From the NCBI RefSeq assembly GCF_051045985.1, contig NZ_CP157350.1:1-64000 (forward strand): a DNA stretch of 64,000 nt, read 5' to 3'. Source of the stretch: Scardovia wiggsiae (GTDB lineage Bacteria > Actinomycetota > Actinomycetes > Actinomycetales > Bifidobacteriaceae). This document shows, in pieces, positions 32,620 through 41,729 of this stretch. A program made the translations under genes and the position numbers. Positions within the stretch are counted from its first letter, which is position 1. Each line of letters opens with the position of its first letter. The notes beneath the pieces are model-generated. The model saw nothing but the letters and a program-made list of their open reading frames with translations. It searched no databases and was not told the origin of the DNA.

Positions 32620-34083
32620 ATGGTATATATGGACAGCTCACTGGATCCCCGTTTAAGGAATGCTACGTCTGTGAAGGCAAGCGGAGCACTCGTTGATGCG
32701 CCGCCGAAAGGGGAAGCCGTACCCTCGGCAGAACCTAAAGCTCTGACAATCACTGCGGCAACATCGAACCCGCGTATGTTCACCCTGCCGTGGTACCTTC
32801 CCCTCGCCAAATGGCCCGAAGACCTCCTGGTCAACCTGCCGCGCGGTATTTCCAGGCATGTCGTGCGGTTCGTGCGCGTTGGCGATTCCATTATGGCAAT
32901 GAAAGAGATCAATATTCAGGTGGCGGAAAGGGAATATGAACTCCTGCGAAGCCTTGAAAAGCTTGATCTTCCGGCAGTCAAACCTGTTGCCGTAGTTTCC
33001 GGCAGGCATGACCCTCAGGGGGACTCGCTTGAATCGATCCTCGTGACTGAGCAGCTGAAGTTCTCCCTGCCGTACCGCGCACTGTTTGCGCGCAATATCC
33101 GCGAAGATACGGCGGAGCGCCTTATCGATGCCCTGGCGGTGCTTATGGTCAGGCTGCATTTGCAGGGGTTCTACTGGGGGGACGTGTCGCTGTCGAACGT
33201 CCTTTTCCTGCGCGATGCCGATTCCTTTACTGCCGTGCTTGTAGATGCGGAGACCGGCGCATTATATGCCAACCTGAGCGACGGTCAGCGTGAATATGAT
33301 ATTGATCTGGCGCGGACCAACATCATCGGTGAACTGATGGATCTGCAGGCGGGTGCGCTGCTGCCCAGCGAAGTGGATGAGGTCGAAGTCGGCAACCGCC
33401 TGGCAGATCGCTACCATTCACTGTGGGAAGCATTGACAGGGACAGATACATTTACGCCTGACGAGATGTGGAAAATCGAAAAGCGTGTCAATGAGCTTAA
33501 TGAGCTTGGCTTTTACGTCGATGAGCTTGCTGTCAATACAGATGAAGACGGGGCGCATATCCATGTACGGCCGCAGGTCGTGGATGCGGGGTACGCATCG
33601 CGCAAGCTGCTGCGCCTTACCGGGCTGGACGTGCAGGAGAACCAGGCCCGCCGCCTGCTCAACGATCTGGATGCGTACCGCGCATCCGCATGGCGGCAGG
33701 ATGAGCCTCTGGAGATCGTGGCAACAGACTGGATGCGGGAAGTCTTTGAACCGACCGTGCGCATGATCCCGCCTGAATACCACAATCAGATCGAACCCGC
33801 CCAGTTCTTCCATGAAGTGCTTACCCACCGCTGGTATCTGGCTGAAGCGGCAGGGCATGACGTCCCGATGGGCGCCGCGGTGCAGAGTTATATTGAAGAG
33901 TATCTCCCCGATTACAGAATAGATACCCAGGTTATGAAAGCCATTGTTGAAGAACAGGATTCAGGGGTCGTTGATGACCGTGAGAGTTATGATGCTGATG
34001 ACCCTGCGCATGCCGGAGGGATGGATGACCGGCCCTACGATCCGGAAGATGATCCTGATGCCGCTGTGTGGGCAGCAGGATAA
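32620..34083 (+). CDS. DUF4032 domain protein with kinase-like fold
   Basis: 487 residues, an actinobacterial protein with a lipopolysaccharide-kinase-like core followed by the DUF4032 region. Kinase-like traces are IMAMKEINIQVAEREYELLR (putative Lys), the central LHLQGFYWGDVSLSNVLFLR (HxD-like loop reduced to WGD) and AVLVDAETGALY (DFG-like region reading DAE). DUF4032 follows with MWKIEKRVNELNELGFYVDE and TGLDVQENQARRLLNDLDAYR. The tail is very acidic (from about 450). The usual catalytic motif is altered, so it may be a pseudokinase or an atypical kinase. AGGGCAGGTAGC precedes the ATG. Function unknown. Confidence 0.85.
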   Translation: MVYMDSSLDPRLRNATSVKASGALVDAPPKGEAVPSAEPKALTITAATSNPRMFTLPWYLPLAKWPEDLLVNLPRGISRHVVRFVRVGDSIMAMKEINIQVAEREYELLRSLEKLDLPAVKPVAVVSGRHDPQGDSLESILVTEQLKFSLPYRALFARNIREDTAERLIDALAVLMVRLHLQGFYWGDVSLSNVLFLRDADSFTAVLVDAETGALYANLSDGQREYDIDLARTNIIGELMDLQAGALLPSEVDEVEVGNRLADRYHSLWEALTGTDTFTPDEMWKIEKRVNELNELGFYVDELAVNTDEDGAHIHVRPQVVDAGYASRKLLRLTGLDVQENQARRLLNDLDAYRASAWRQDEPLEIVATDWMREVFEPTVRMIPPEYHNQIEPAQFFHEVLTHRWYLAEAAGHDVPMGAAVQSYIEEYLPDYRIDTQVMKAIVEEQDSGVVDDRESYDADDPAHAGGMDDRPYDPEDDPDAAVWAAG

Positions 34084-34136
34084 CCGGGCAGCGGCGGGTA
34101 ACTGGGCATCCGCTTTCCCTCTTTCCTCGGGTCCGG

Positions 34137-35123
34137 CTACCCCTCTTCAGCAGCCCTGCGGGCGGCATGCACGCTGTAAAGGGCGATACCCGCCGCAACA
34201 GAAGCGTTAAGGGATTCCACCATAGCGGTCATGGGGATAGACACGACAGCATCGCACTGTTCGCGGACAAGCCTACTGATCCCTTTGCCTTCTGAACCCA
34301 AAACAACGACCAGGGGGTCTGTCTCGAAACCGCTGCTTCCCACCTGGGCCGTTCCGCCGCCGTCAAGGCCTATAGCATAGTATCCCCGCTCTTTAAGGCT
34401 TTCGATCGCCTTAGTCAGGTTGACTACGCGCGCAACGGGAAGGTGCGCAGCAGCACCGGCAGACACTTTCCACGCAGCAGCGGTCACAGAGGCGCTCCGG
34501 CGCTCCGGCAGAATGACGCCATTTGCGCCGAATGCGGCGGCGGAACGGATAACCGCCCCCAGGTTCTGAGGGTCAGTGACGCCGTCAAGGGCAATGAACA
34601 GCGGACGTGCCAGGGCGCGCGCACCTGCAGGGGCGGATTCCATGGCACGCGCCTTCGTTTCTGCGCGGTCTGCAAGCTCCAGAAGCGAATGGTATCGGTA
34701 GGGGGCAGCCTTGACGATTACACCCTGATGGTTTCCTGTATGCGCTATCCGGTCCATCTCGAACCTGTCAGCTTCCAGTATTTTCAAGCCTTCAAGCCCT
34801 GCAAGGCGTATTATTTCGCGGGTACGGCCATCATGCTCAATACGGTTCAGTATGTAGAGCACTGTAGACGGCACATGCGCGCGCAGCGCTTCCAGTGCCG
34901 AATTCCTGCCGATGACCAGCTCGTCAGAGTCAGATACAAATTTTGCCGCACGCCGGCGGGCAGCGAGGCGAGGGTCAGAAATTTTCCTGCGTTCAGCCGC
35001 TTTTTTCTCACGGTACGCCTTGTGATATACGCGATCTTCAGCCTTCGGAGTGGGGCCATGCCCGCGAAGCTTGCTGCGGTGTTTGCCGCCCGAACCTTTA
35101 GCAGGGCCTTTTTTTGAAACCAT
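34137..35123 (-). CDS. rlmB: 23S rRNA (guanosine-2'-O)-methyltransferase RlmB (SpoU family)
   Basis: SpoU/TrmH-class knotted methyltransferase that modifies the ribose of G2251 in 23S rRNA. The basic N-terminal extension (to about residue 70) is followed by the substrate-binding domain (LVIGRNSALEALRAHVPSTV). The SPOUT core carries the three motifs: ALDGVTDPQNLGAVIRSAAA, VVLGSEGKGISRLV and SIPMTAMVESLNASVAAGIA. The length of 328 is typical for actinobacterial RlmB. Assignment to position 2251 rests on family similarity; other SpoU enzymes differ mainly in the N-terminal domain. It converges on the DUF4032 gene with 53 bases between the stops. Confidence 0.92.
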   Translation of the reverse strand: MVSKKGPAKGSGGKHRSKLRGHGPTPKAEDRVYHKAYREKKAAERRKISDPRLAARRRAAKFVSDSDELVIGRNSALEALRAHVPSTVLYILNRIEHDGRTREIIRLAGLEGLKILEADRFEMDRIAHTGNHQGVIVKAAPYRYHSLLELADRAETKARAMESAPAGARALARPLFIALDGVTDPQNLGAVIRSAAAFGANGVILPERRSASVTAAAWKVSAGAAAHLPVARVVNLTKAIESLKERGYYAIGLDGGGTAQVGSSGFETDPLVVVLGSEGKGISRLVREQCDAVVSIPMTAMVESLNASVAAGIALYSVHAARRAAEEG

Positions 35124-35312
35124 AACTGTTTATAATACCCGGACGTAGCAACCCGGGCGGGGGCAAGGGAAACCGCTGCTGCCGGCCAGGCGTTTGTCCG
35201 GCACACCGCAGTCAGGGCACACGGGCTCTGTGAGGATTGCGGACCCTGTAATGTGATCCTGTATGACTTCGTTAAATAATAGGGAGCACTTTATGGAGCC
35301 TTTCAAACGGCT

Positions 35313-35349
35313 GTCCGGGCAGGCCCTGGCTGTGTGGATCTGCCCGGAC
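35313..35349. repeat. Perfect 10-bp inverted repeat in the rlmB-CPBP gap
   Basis: GTCCGGGCAG (35313-35322) pairs with CTGCCCGGAC (35340-35349) around a 17-base loop. It begins nine bases after the stop of the CPBP-protease gene (minus strand) and may end its transcript, although no T-run follows. The rest of the gap 35124-35312 shows no gene. Confidence 0.5.
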
Positions 35350-35357
35350 GTTATCAG

Positions 35358-37112
35358 TTATTGTTGCGGATAATAGGGCCGCGGTGCCGGTAAAGGGGTT
35401 GGCTGCTGCGGCTGGTACGGCTGGTACGGTGCCGATGGCCCTGCCGCGCCTGTACCTGCCAGTATCCCTGCCCTCTGGTCCTGTCTGGCAGCCGGATAGC
35501 CGTACTGGGCTGGAGCGTTCGCTGCAAATGGTGCAGATGGATACGCATATGCGGGCTGAGGCTGCGCACCAAACTGCTGCCCCTGCCACAGCGTCTGCTG
35601 CAGGGGATACGGCACCTGCCCGCCTATGAAGGCTGGCCGTACAGGCTTCCTGAAATTGCGCATAGCGTAGGGAGGCACCGGGGTGCCGGCGAACCATTTG
35701 AAACGGTGCCCAAGGGCAAGGACAGTCACAAAGAAAAGCACTTCCATAAGGATATCCAAGGTTATGCTTACGGGTTCGCTCAGCGCTCCGCTCCCGCTGC
35801 GGTTGGTGAGGCCCAGAATGAGTGCGAGGCCGATAGTGCAGTTATTAGCGGTATGTATTGCTATGCCGGCCTCCAGCCCGCCCGTGAACAGCACCAGGTA
35901 ACCTGTGCATAACCCCATAATGAAGACTACAAACTTTCCCCAGAACCCATACTGGGTATGCAGTGAAGCAAATATTACTGCCGGGATAACAGGTGCGGTA
36001 AGGACGTAACGCGGAGGTATCCAGCGTCCGAAAGCCTGGAGGACAACGCCGCGGAAAAGGTATTCTTCGGCAGCGCATTGTACGGGGATAACGGTTATCA
36101 CGACAATGAAATTGACAAGAAAACCGCTGGTATCAAGCCTGGAAATAAGGAAATCAGGGTCGGCTATTATCTTCGGAAGAAGTATGATGAGGAACGCCCA
36201 GAAGAATGCAACGCCTGTGCACCATGCAAGTGTTTTCCACCGCATTTTGCCGTAACGGTTGGTAAGTGTGCTGATAGGCCTTCCGTCAGCCATGACAGTC
36301 CCGATAAGGGTCGGCGGCAGGAAAATAACGGCCGTTATCCCGAAGTTGATAAGTATATAGAGCCACAGAGGAACAGACCCTTCCATAGCTGCCAGGTAGC
36401 GGATCGCGCCGCCGTATACCAGCTCCCTTATGATGCTGCGCAGTGTGAGTACGGCAGCAAGCTCGAACACCCCTATCCATCCGAGTACGATAAGGAGTGT
36501 GAAAAGGGGGCGCCACCATTGGTATCCCGCTATTTCGCGGAGATAACTGACCGCATCGGTAAAGTGGAAGAATCCGAAATCGCGTGGAAGGCGGTTTTTA
36601 TCAGGCTTTTGCGCAAATGGCGGGGTTAAACCCCGGGCTGCCTGCGGTGCCGGCTGGAAAGCAGCGCCGACCGCAGGGGCAGAAGCTGTCTGATACGGGG
36701 ATGGCGGAGCCTGGTAGGGGGAAGGTGCTGATGGCGCCTGCATCCCGTGGTGCTCCTGGGCCTGCGGCTGAGGGGCCTGCTGCGGCTGGACGGCAGTGTA
36801 GCCCGCAGCGAACGTCCGCTGCCCTGTCTGCGGCACGTAACCCGCAGAAGGCGTCTGCGATTCATCAGCCTGCGGTGCCGCGGATTGGCCGGAATACTGA
36901 CTGTACTGTGCCTGTGGTGCGGCTGCAGGCGCTGACTGCCTCCCCTGCCCGGCCTGCGGTGCCGGCTGATACCAGGCTGAGCCCTGCTGTTCTGACGGCG
37001 GCAGGTGCTGCCCCTGCCGGATATACGCCGGCAGTGTTTTGCCGGTTTCACCATCGCGTTCCTGCTGCGGATTTTCCTGCGGTATATGGGATTGTGGGTG
37101 CATCTGTGTCAT
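35358..37112 (-). CDS. CPBP family intramembrane metalloprotease with Pro/Gln-rich ends
   Basis: The core (about residues 180-490) has seven or eight membrane helices and the CPBP motifs: EEYLFRGVVLQAFGRW (Glu-Glu and Arg), FASLHTQYG (His) and IAIHTANNCTIG (His/Asn). Bacterial relatives cleave or scaffold membrane substrates and some give bacteriocin self-immunity. The first 175 residues and the last 90 are Gln/Pro/Ala-rich low-complexity, predicted cytoplasmic. I place the start at 37112 because AGAGGAA precedes that ATG; an in-frame start at 37145 adds eleven residues. 584 residues, about twice the core family length because of the tails. The substrate is unknown. Confidence 0.88.
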   Translation of the reverse strand: MTQMHPQSHIPQENPQQERDGETGKTLPAYIRQGQHLPPSEQQGSAWYQPAPQAGQGRQSAPAAAPQAQYSQYSGQSAAPQADESQTPSAGYVPQTGQRTFAAGYTAVQPQQAPQPQAQEHHGMQAPSAPSPYQAPPSPYQTASAPAVGAAFQPAPQAARGLTPPFAQKPDKNRLPRDFGFFHFTDAVSYLREIAGYQWWRPLFTLLIVLGWIGVFELAAVLTLRSIIRELVYGGAIRYLAAMEGSVPLWLYILINFGITAVIFLPPTLIGTVMADGRPISTLTNRYGKMRWKTLAWCTGVAFFWAFLIILLPKIIADPDFLISRLDTSGFLVNFIVVITVIPVQCAAEEYLFRGVVLQAFGRWIPPRYVLTAPVIPAVIFASLHTQYGFWGKFVVFIMGLCTGYLVLFTGGLEAGIAIHTANNCTIGLALILGLTNRSGSGALSEPVSITLDILMEVLFFVTVLALGHRFKWFAGTPVPPYAMRNFRKPVRPAFIGGQVPYPLQQTLWQGQQFGAQPQPAYAYPSAPFAANAPAQYGYPAARQDQRAGILAGTGAAGPSAPYQPYQPQQPTPLPAPRPYYPQQ

Positions 37113-37331
37113 AACGTTCCTCTTTTCTTCTTTGTATTGTAACAATATACCGGCTACATATCAGGAAACAGACCGACAGCTGGGGAACAGCTGTGAAAAG
37201 CCGGAAAACTGAGCTGTTGGTGTTGCTGCAGCAGTCAACGCAATTATATAAGATTGGCAATTACGTTATCCATATCCGCGCAGCATGCGGCGGCTCTGCA
37301 TGCTGACTACTCCGCGGCATGATCAGGAGAA

Positions 37332-40300
37332 ATGATGTCGGGTACGCTCAACAGCACCAATGCTCCACAGGCTACTGAAGGGGAGATGCGTAAAGGGGAT
37401 TGGGGCCAGGACGGCCCGGATCCATCGCTTGCCAGTGCGGAAGCCGTCGAAAAAGAGCTTAATACAGATATGCGGCAAGGGCTGAGCTCTGCAGAAGCAG
37501 CCCGGAGGCTTGAAAAGTTCGGGAAGAACGAGCTGGAAAGCGCGCCCAAAGACCCTGCATGGAAGAAGTTCCTGCAGCAGTTCCAAGATCCGCTGGTCTA
37601 TCTGCTTCTTGCAGCAACGGTGATTTCTTTTATCGCATGGGCTGTTGAGAAGTCCACAAGCCCGCAGGCTGCTGAAAGCGCACCTTTTGACTGCATCGTT
37701 ATAGTACTGATCCTTATTATCAACGCTATTCTGGGATACGTCCAGGAGGCCAGGGCGGAGCAGTCAGTGGAAGCGCTGGCAAAAATGACGGCCCCGCAGT
37801 CTGCAGTCCTGCGCGATGGGCGCGTCATAACTGTCAGTACGGCGGATATAGTGCCCGGCGATGTGCTTGTTTTAGGCGAAGGCGATACCGTATCTGCTGA
37901 CGGGCGCCTGTTTGCTGCCGCAAGCCTGCGGGTCGCTGAAGCATCCCTTACCGGTGAATCCCTCCCCATAGCTAAAGACCCTGCGACCCTGGAAATGACG
38001 AAAGCCCTGGGAGACAGGGCTAACATGGTTTTCAACGGTACATCCGTTACACAGGGCACAGGCCGGGCTATAGTCACAAGTACAGGTATGCGCACCCAGG
38101 TCGGCAAGATTGCAGATATGCTGTCGAAAACAGAAGAAGATGCTACCCCTCTGCAGAAAGAAATGGATAAAGTAACCAAAATGCTCGGCATCGCGGTCAT
38201 CGCCATTGCTGTTATTGTTGTGCTTGCCCTGTGGCTCACAGAAGGGTTCCATTCCGGCAAAGATATCATCGATTCCCTGCTGCTGGCAGTATCCCTTGCC
38301 GTAGCAGCCGTGCCGGAAGGCCTTGCCGCCATCATGACTGTTGTGCTTGCCCTGGGGGTGCAGCGGATGGCGAAACACCATGCGATCGTTAAAAAACTGA
38401 GCTCCGTAGAAACACTGGGCTCGGCATCGGTCATCTGTTCAGATAAGACCGGCACGTTGACGCGCAACGAAATGACTGTGCAGACAGTCGTCACCCCCAG
38501 CGGGGAAGTGGCCCTCACCGGATCCGGCTATACTCCCGTAGGGCATCTGGCTGCAGCAGACGGTTCCCAGATCGAAGAGGGGTCAGACCTCCATCATGAG
38601 ATCATTACCGCACTGGCTGACGGGGCGCTGGCCAATAATGCAGACCTGCGCAGAGTTGGGAACATGGGGAACAGTACCCATGATGGGAAAGGCAGGGAGA
38701 GCGGGGATGAGTGGGAGATCATAGGGGATCCGACGGAAGCGGCGATGATCGTAGCGGCGCGGAAAGTGCGCGCGCTCGACCGGTTCCAGGGATACGAGCG
38801 CGTAGGAGAGATCCCCTTTACATCTGAGCGGAAAATGCAGACCGTGATTTTCAGGGACAAATCAAATAATAACGAGCTCTCCGCGCTCGCGAAAGGCGCT
38901 CCCGATGTGCTGCTCGCGCACTGCACCCAGATACTCGTTGGCAGTGCTGTGCGCAGGCTGACCGAAGGGGACCGCCAGGATATCCTGGCCGATGTGGAGC
39001 GCCTTTCTTTGCAGGCATACCGTACGCTCGGGCAGGCTTACAGGCCGCTGCACGTGCGCGCACTTGGCGATGTGGAGGGCGTGCGCACTGATGCATCAGG
39101 TAACGTGCCTGATATCTCGCTGCAGGCTGACACCATTGAACAGGGATATATCTGGACAGGCATGGTAGGCATTATTGACCCGCCGCGGACTGAAGTGGCA
39201 GGTTCTATTGCTGAGGCCCATCGTGCGGGTATCCGGACTATTATGATCACAGGCGACCACCCGCTGACAGCTACGCGGATCGCCACCGATCTTGGGGTCA
39301 TCCCCAAAGAAGGGGCGCACGCCCTCACCGGCGGCCAGCTTGACGCCATGGATACAGCTGAGCTTGATAAGGCAGTCAATGAAGTTTCCGTGTATGCGCG
39401 GGTGTCTCCCGAGCATAAGCTCCGCATCGTCAAATCCCTTCAAAAGCAGGGTAATATCGCTGCAATGACAGGCGACGGGGTTAATGATGCCCCGGCAGTA
39501 AAAACAGCTGATATCGGTGTAGCAATGGGTATCACAGGGACCGAAGTCACCAAAGAATCAGCCAAAATGATCCTTGCCGACGATAATTTTGCTACTATCG
39601 TGGCTGCAGTGCGTGAAGGCCGCGTGATATTTGACAATATCCGTAAATTCCTGCGCTACCTGCTCAGCTCGAATGTCGGCGAAGTATTCACAGTTTTCTT
39701 CGGGGTCATTTTCGCAGGGTTCCTGGGGATCACGTCCGGGGATTCCTCCGGTGTCGTTGTGCCGCTTCTGGCAACACAGCTCCTGTGGATCAACCTCCTT
39801 ACCGACGCGGCGCCCGCGCTTGCCATGGGCGTTGACGGGCAGACTGATGATGTTATGTCGCGCAGGCCGCGCAAAACAACCGAGCGTGTGATCGATGCGG
39901 CAATGTGGGGCAACATCGCTTTTATCGGCATAGTGATGGCTGCTGTAACACTTATCGGCATGGACCTGTACCTGCCTGGCGGGCTTTTTACTGATACTCC
40001 TGCGCTTGCTGCCGCAGCCGGGCATTCCCACGAGCAGCAGATGGTCATGGCACGCACGATGGGGTTCACGATCCTCGTTTTTGCCCAGCTGTTTAATGCC
40101 CTGGCTTCGCGGTCCGCCGTGAAATCTGCATTCAGCGGCATGTTCACCAACCGCTGGCTGTGGGGCGCTATTGCACTGTCGGTAGTGCTGCAGCTTGCGG
40201 TGATCTACATACCCGTGCTGAATACAGCTTTCGGGACAACGCCTCTCCACTGGCACCAGTGGTTTGAAGCAATAGCACTGGCAGCCTGCGTGCTGGCCGC

Positions 40301-40373
40301 CTCCGAGCTGTATAAACTTGCCGTCCGCGTTTTCAGCAAAAATTTCAGTAAAAAGGGGCAGGTGCTTTTATAA
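37332..40373 (+). CDS. P-type cation-transporting ATPase (type II, Ca2+-ATPase-like)
   Basis: Large P-type pump of 1013 residues with about ten membrane helices. An N-terminal cation-ATPase domain (AEAVEKELNTDMRQGLSSAE) is followed by the actuator TGESLPI. Then come helix 4 VAAVPEGLAAIMTVVLALG, the phosphorylation site ICSDKTGTLTRNEM, and hinge motifs MITGDHPLTATR and MTGDGVNDAPAVKTADIG. The C-terminal domain with TQLLWINLLTDAAPALAMG completes the type II pattern. PEGL and NLLTD are as in SERCA/PMR1-like Ca2+ or Mn2+ pumps; specificity is inferred. AGGAGA lies before two adjacent ATGs (37332, 37335); the second is better spaced. It stands alone, divergent from the CPBP gene. Confidence 0.94.
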   Translation: MMSGTLNSTNAPQATEGEMRKGDWGQDGPDPSLASAEAVEKELNTDMRQGLSSAEAARRLEKFGKNELESAPKDPAWKKFLQQFQDPLVYLLLAATVISFIAWAVEKSTSPQAAESAPFDCIVIVLILIINAILGYVQEARAEQSVEALAKMTAPQSAVLRDGRVITVSTADIVPGDVLVLGEGDTVSADGRLFAAASLRVAEASLTGESLPIAKDPATLEMTKALGDRANMVFNGTSVTQGTGRAIVTSTGMRTQVGKIADMLSKTEEDATPLQKEMDKVTKMLGIAVIAIAVIVVLALWLTEGFHSGKDIIDSLLLAVSLAVAAVPEGLAAIMTVVLALGVQRMAKHHAIVKKLSSVETLGSASVICSDKTGTLTRNEMTVQTVVTPSGEVALTGSGYTPVGHLAAADGSQIEEGSDLHHEIITALADGALANNADLRRVGNMGNSTHDGKGRESGDEWEIIGDPTEAAMIVAARKVRALDRFQGYERVGEIPFTSERKMQTVIFRDKSNNNELSALAKGAPDVLLAHCTQILVGSAVRRLTEGDRQDILADVERLSLQAYRTLGQAYRPLHVRALGDVEGVRTDASGNVPDISLQADTIEQGYIWTGMVGIIDPPRTEVAGSIAEAHRAGIRTIMITGDHPLTATRIATDLGVIPKEGAHALTGGQLDAMDTAELDKAVNEVSVYARVSPEHKLRIVKSLQKQGNIAAMTGDGVNDAPAVKTADIGVAMGITGTEVTKESAKMILADDNFATIVAAVREGRVIFDNIRKFLRYLLSSNVGEVFTVFFGVIFAGFLGITSGDSSGVVVPLLATQLLWINLLTDAAPALAMGVDGQTDDVMSRRPRKTTERVIDAAMWGNIAFIGIVMAAVTLIGMDLYLPGGLFTDTPALAAAAGHSHEQQMVMARTMGFTILVFAQLFNALASRSAVKSAFSGMFTNRWLWGAIALSVVLQLAVIYIPVLNTAFGTTPLHWHQWFEAIALAACVLAASELYKLAVRVFSKNFSKKGQVLL

Positions 40374-40580
40374 ATTCCTGAGCCCGGGCGAGGTTCTGAA
40401 AGACCGGAATACATTCCATGCCCCGGTGTTATGAGAATATGAGAAACGCCGTATTCCGTATGCTCATAATTATTGCTAAGATAGCTCTCAGGAACCATTT
40501 CCAAGTTCATATAACGAGGCGACGGAGTCATCAGCAGGCATTTTGGCTGTTAGTTATATGGATTCAAAATGATTGGACAA

Positions 40581-40614
40581 CAAAATATAAACAAAACCAA
40601 AATATAAACAAAAC
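40581..40614. repeat. Perfect 17-bp AT-rich tandem repeat upstream of a LacI-family gene
   Basis: The 17-mer CAAAATATAAACAAAAC occurs twice without spacing, at 40581-40597 and 40598-40614. It lies 34 bases before the start of the second LacI-type regulator gene, in a gap (40374-40647) otherwise without a gene. The composition is much more AT-rich than the surroundings. It could be a regulator-binding or promoter UP-like element; no function is shown. Confidence 0.6.
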
Positions 40615-40647
40615 AATATGATTACATATTAATAAAAAAGGGGGGCC

Positions 40648-41724
40648 GTGGTCAGTATACGCGATGTTGCGCGTGTAGCAGGGGTGTCCCATCAAACCGT
40701 ATCCAACGCCATCAATTCGCCTGATATGGTTTCAGACGGTACGCGCAAGCGCATCAAGGCAGCGATCAAACAGCTTGGATACCGTCCTAACGCTTCAGCC
40801 CGGAGGCTGAGGTCAGGGCAGTCGGACACAGTTGCACTTGGTATCTCCATTGGCGAAAACCGTGCACCATCACCGATTTTCGACGCATTCCTGCATCTCC
40901 TGGCAGAGCATGCGAATGACCTCAACAAGCAGATCGTCCTGTATGCGCGCAAAGATGAGCAGAGTGAGCTGGCGCATATTGCCAGCCTGCGTGAACAGTC
41001 CGATGTTGACGCCATTATTATTAACGAACTTGAAAAGTATGACGGCAGGCCGCAGTGGATGCTTGACCATCATCAGCCGTTTGTGCTGTTTGGGCGTCCA
41101 TGGAATATCCCGGCGGAAACAGCAGAACATATACCCTGGGTAGATGTTGACGGATATGCAGGGATCAAGGCAGTAACGTCCCGCCTGATTTCCTCAGGGC
41201 ATCGGCGTATAGGCTTCATCGGCTGGGATTCGGGTACCGGCACCGCGCAGGACAGGGAAAGCGGCTGGCGGGATGCTATGCTTGAAGCCAATCTTGCAGC
41301 CGATACGGAAGACCTTGATTCATGGTCTATCGGGACGCAGGAGTCAATCGATGCGGGTTCGCATGCTTCAATTGAGCTTTTCTCGCGCCACGATAATATA
41401 GATGCTGTGGTCTGCGCTTCAGACACACTGGCTGTTGGGGTGATCTGGACTATGAGCAGGTTCTCCGATAAGGAGCTGTCGCTTAATATAGATGGCGGTA
41501 TCCCCTCCATCCCAAGCCTTCAGGCAGCTACTGTGACCGGTTTTGATGATTCTGCCCTTGCCCGTGCATTTTCTATACCGTCAGTACGGCAGCCTTTGGG
41601 TGAAGTATCGCAGCTGCTTATCCGGATGATCCTTGATATGGCTAACGGCCAGGCTGTCACCGCCGATGAAAAATGGCATAGGCTTCTTAAGCCTGAGGTA
41701 GTGTGGCGCACAGGCGTAAATTAG
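40648..41724 (+). CDS. LacI family transcriptional regulator
   Basis: 358 residues. The N-terminal helix-turn-helix is SIRDVARVAGVSHQTVSNAI followed by the hinge helix NASARRLRSGQ. The sugar-binding-like domain shows VDAIIINELEKYDG, GHRRIGFIGWDSGT, DAVVCASDTLAVGVIW and VTGFDDSALARAFSIPSVRQ. Start is GTG at 40648 after AAGGGGGGCC. There is no sugar operon beside it; the flanking genes are a P-type pump and a convergent PAP2 phosphatase. So its target lies elsewhere or is its own promoter. The effector is unknown. Confidence 0.93.
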   Translation: MVSIRDVARVAGVSHQTVSNAINSPDMVSDGTRKRIKAAIKQLGYRPNASARRLRSGQSDTVALGISIGENRAPSPIFDAFLHLLAEHANDLNKQIVLYARKDEQSELAHIASLREQSDVDAIIINELEKYDGRPQWMLDHHQPFVLFGRPWNIPAETAEHIPWVDVDGYAGIKAVTSRLISSGHRRIGFIGWDSGTGTAQDRESGWRDAMLEANLAADTEDLDSWSIGTQESIDAGSHASIELFSRHDNIDAVVCASDTLAVGVIWTMSRFSDKELSLNIDGGIPSIPSLQAATVTGFDDSALARAFSIPSVRQPLGEVSQLLIRMILDMANGQAVTADEKWHRLLKPEVVWRTGVN

Positions 41725-41729
41725 GTATT

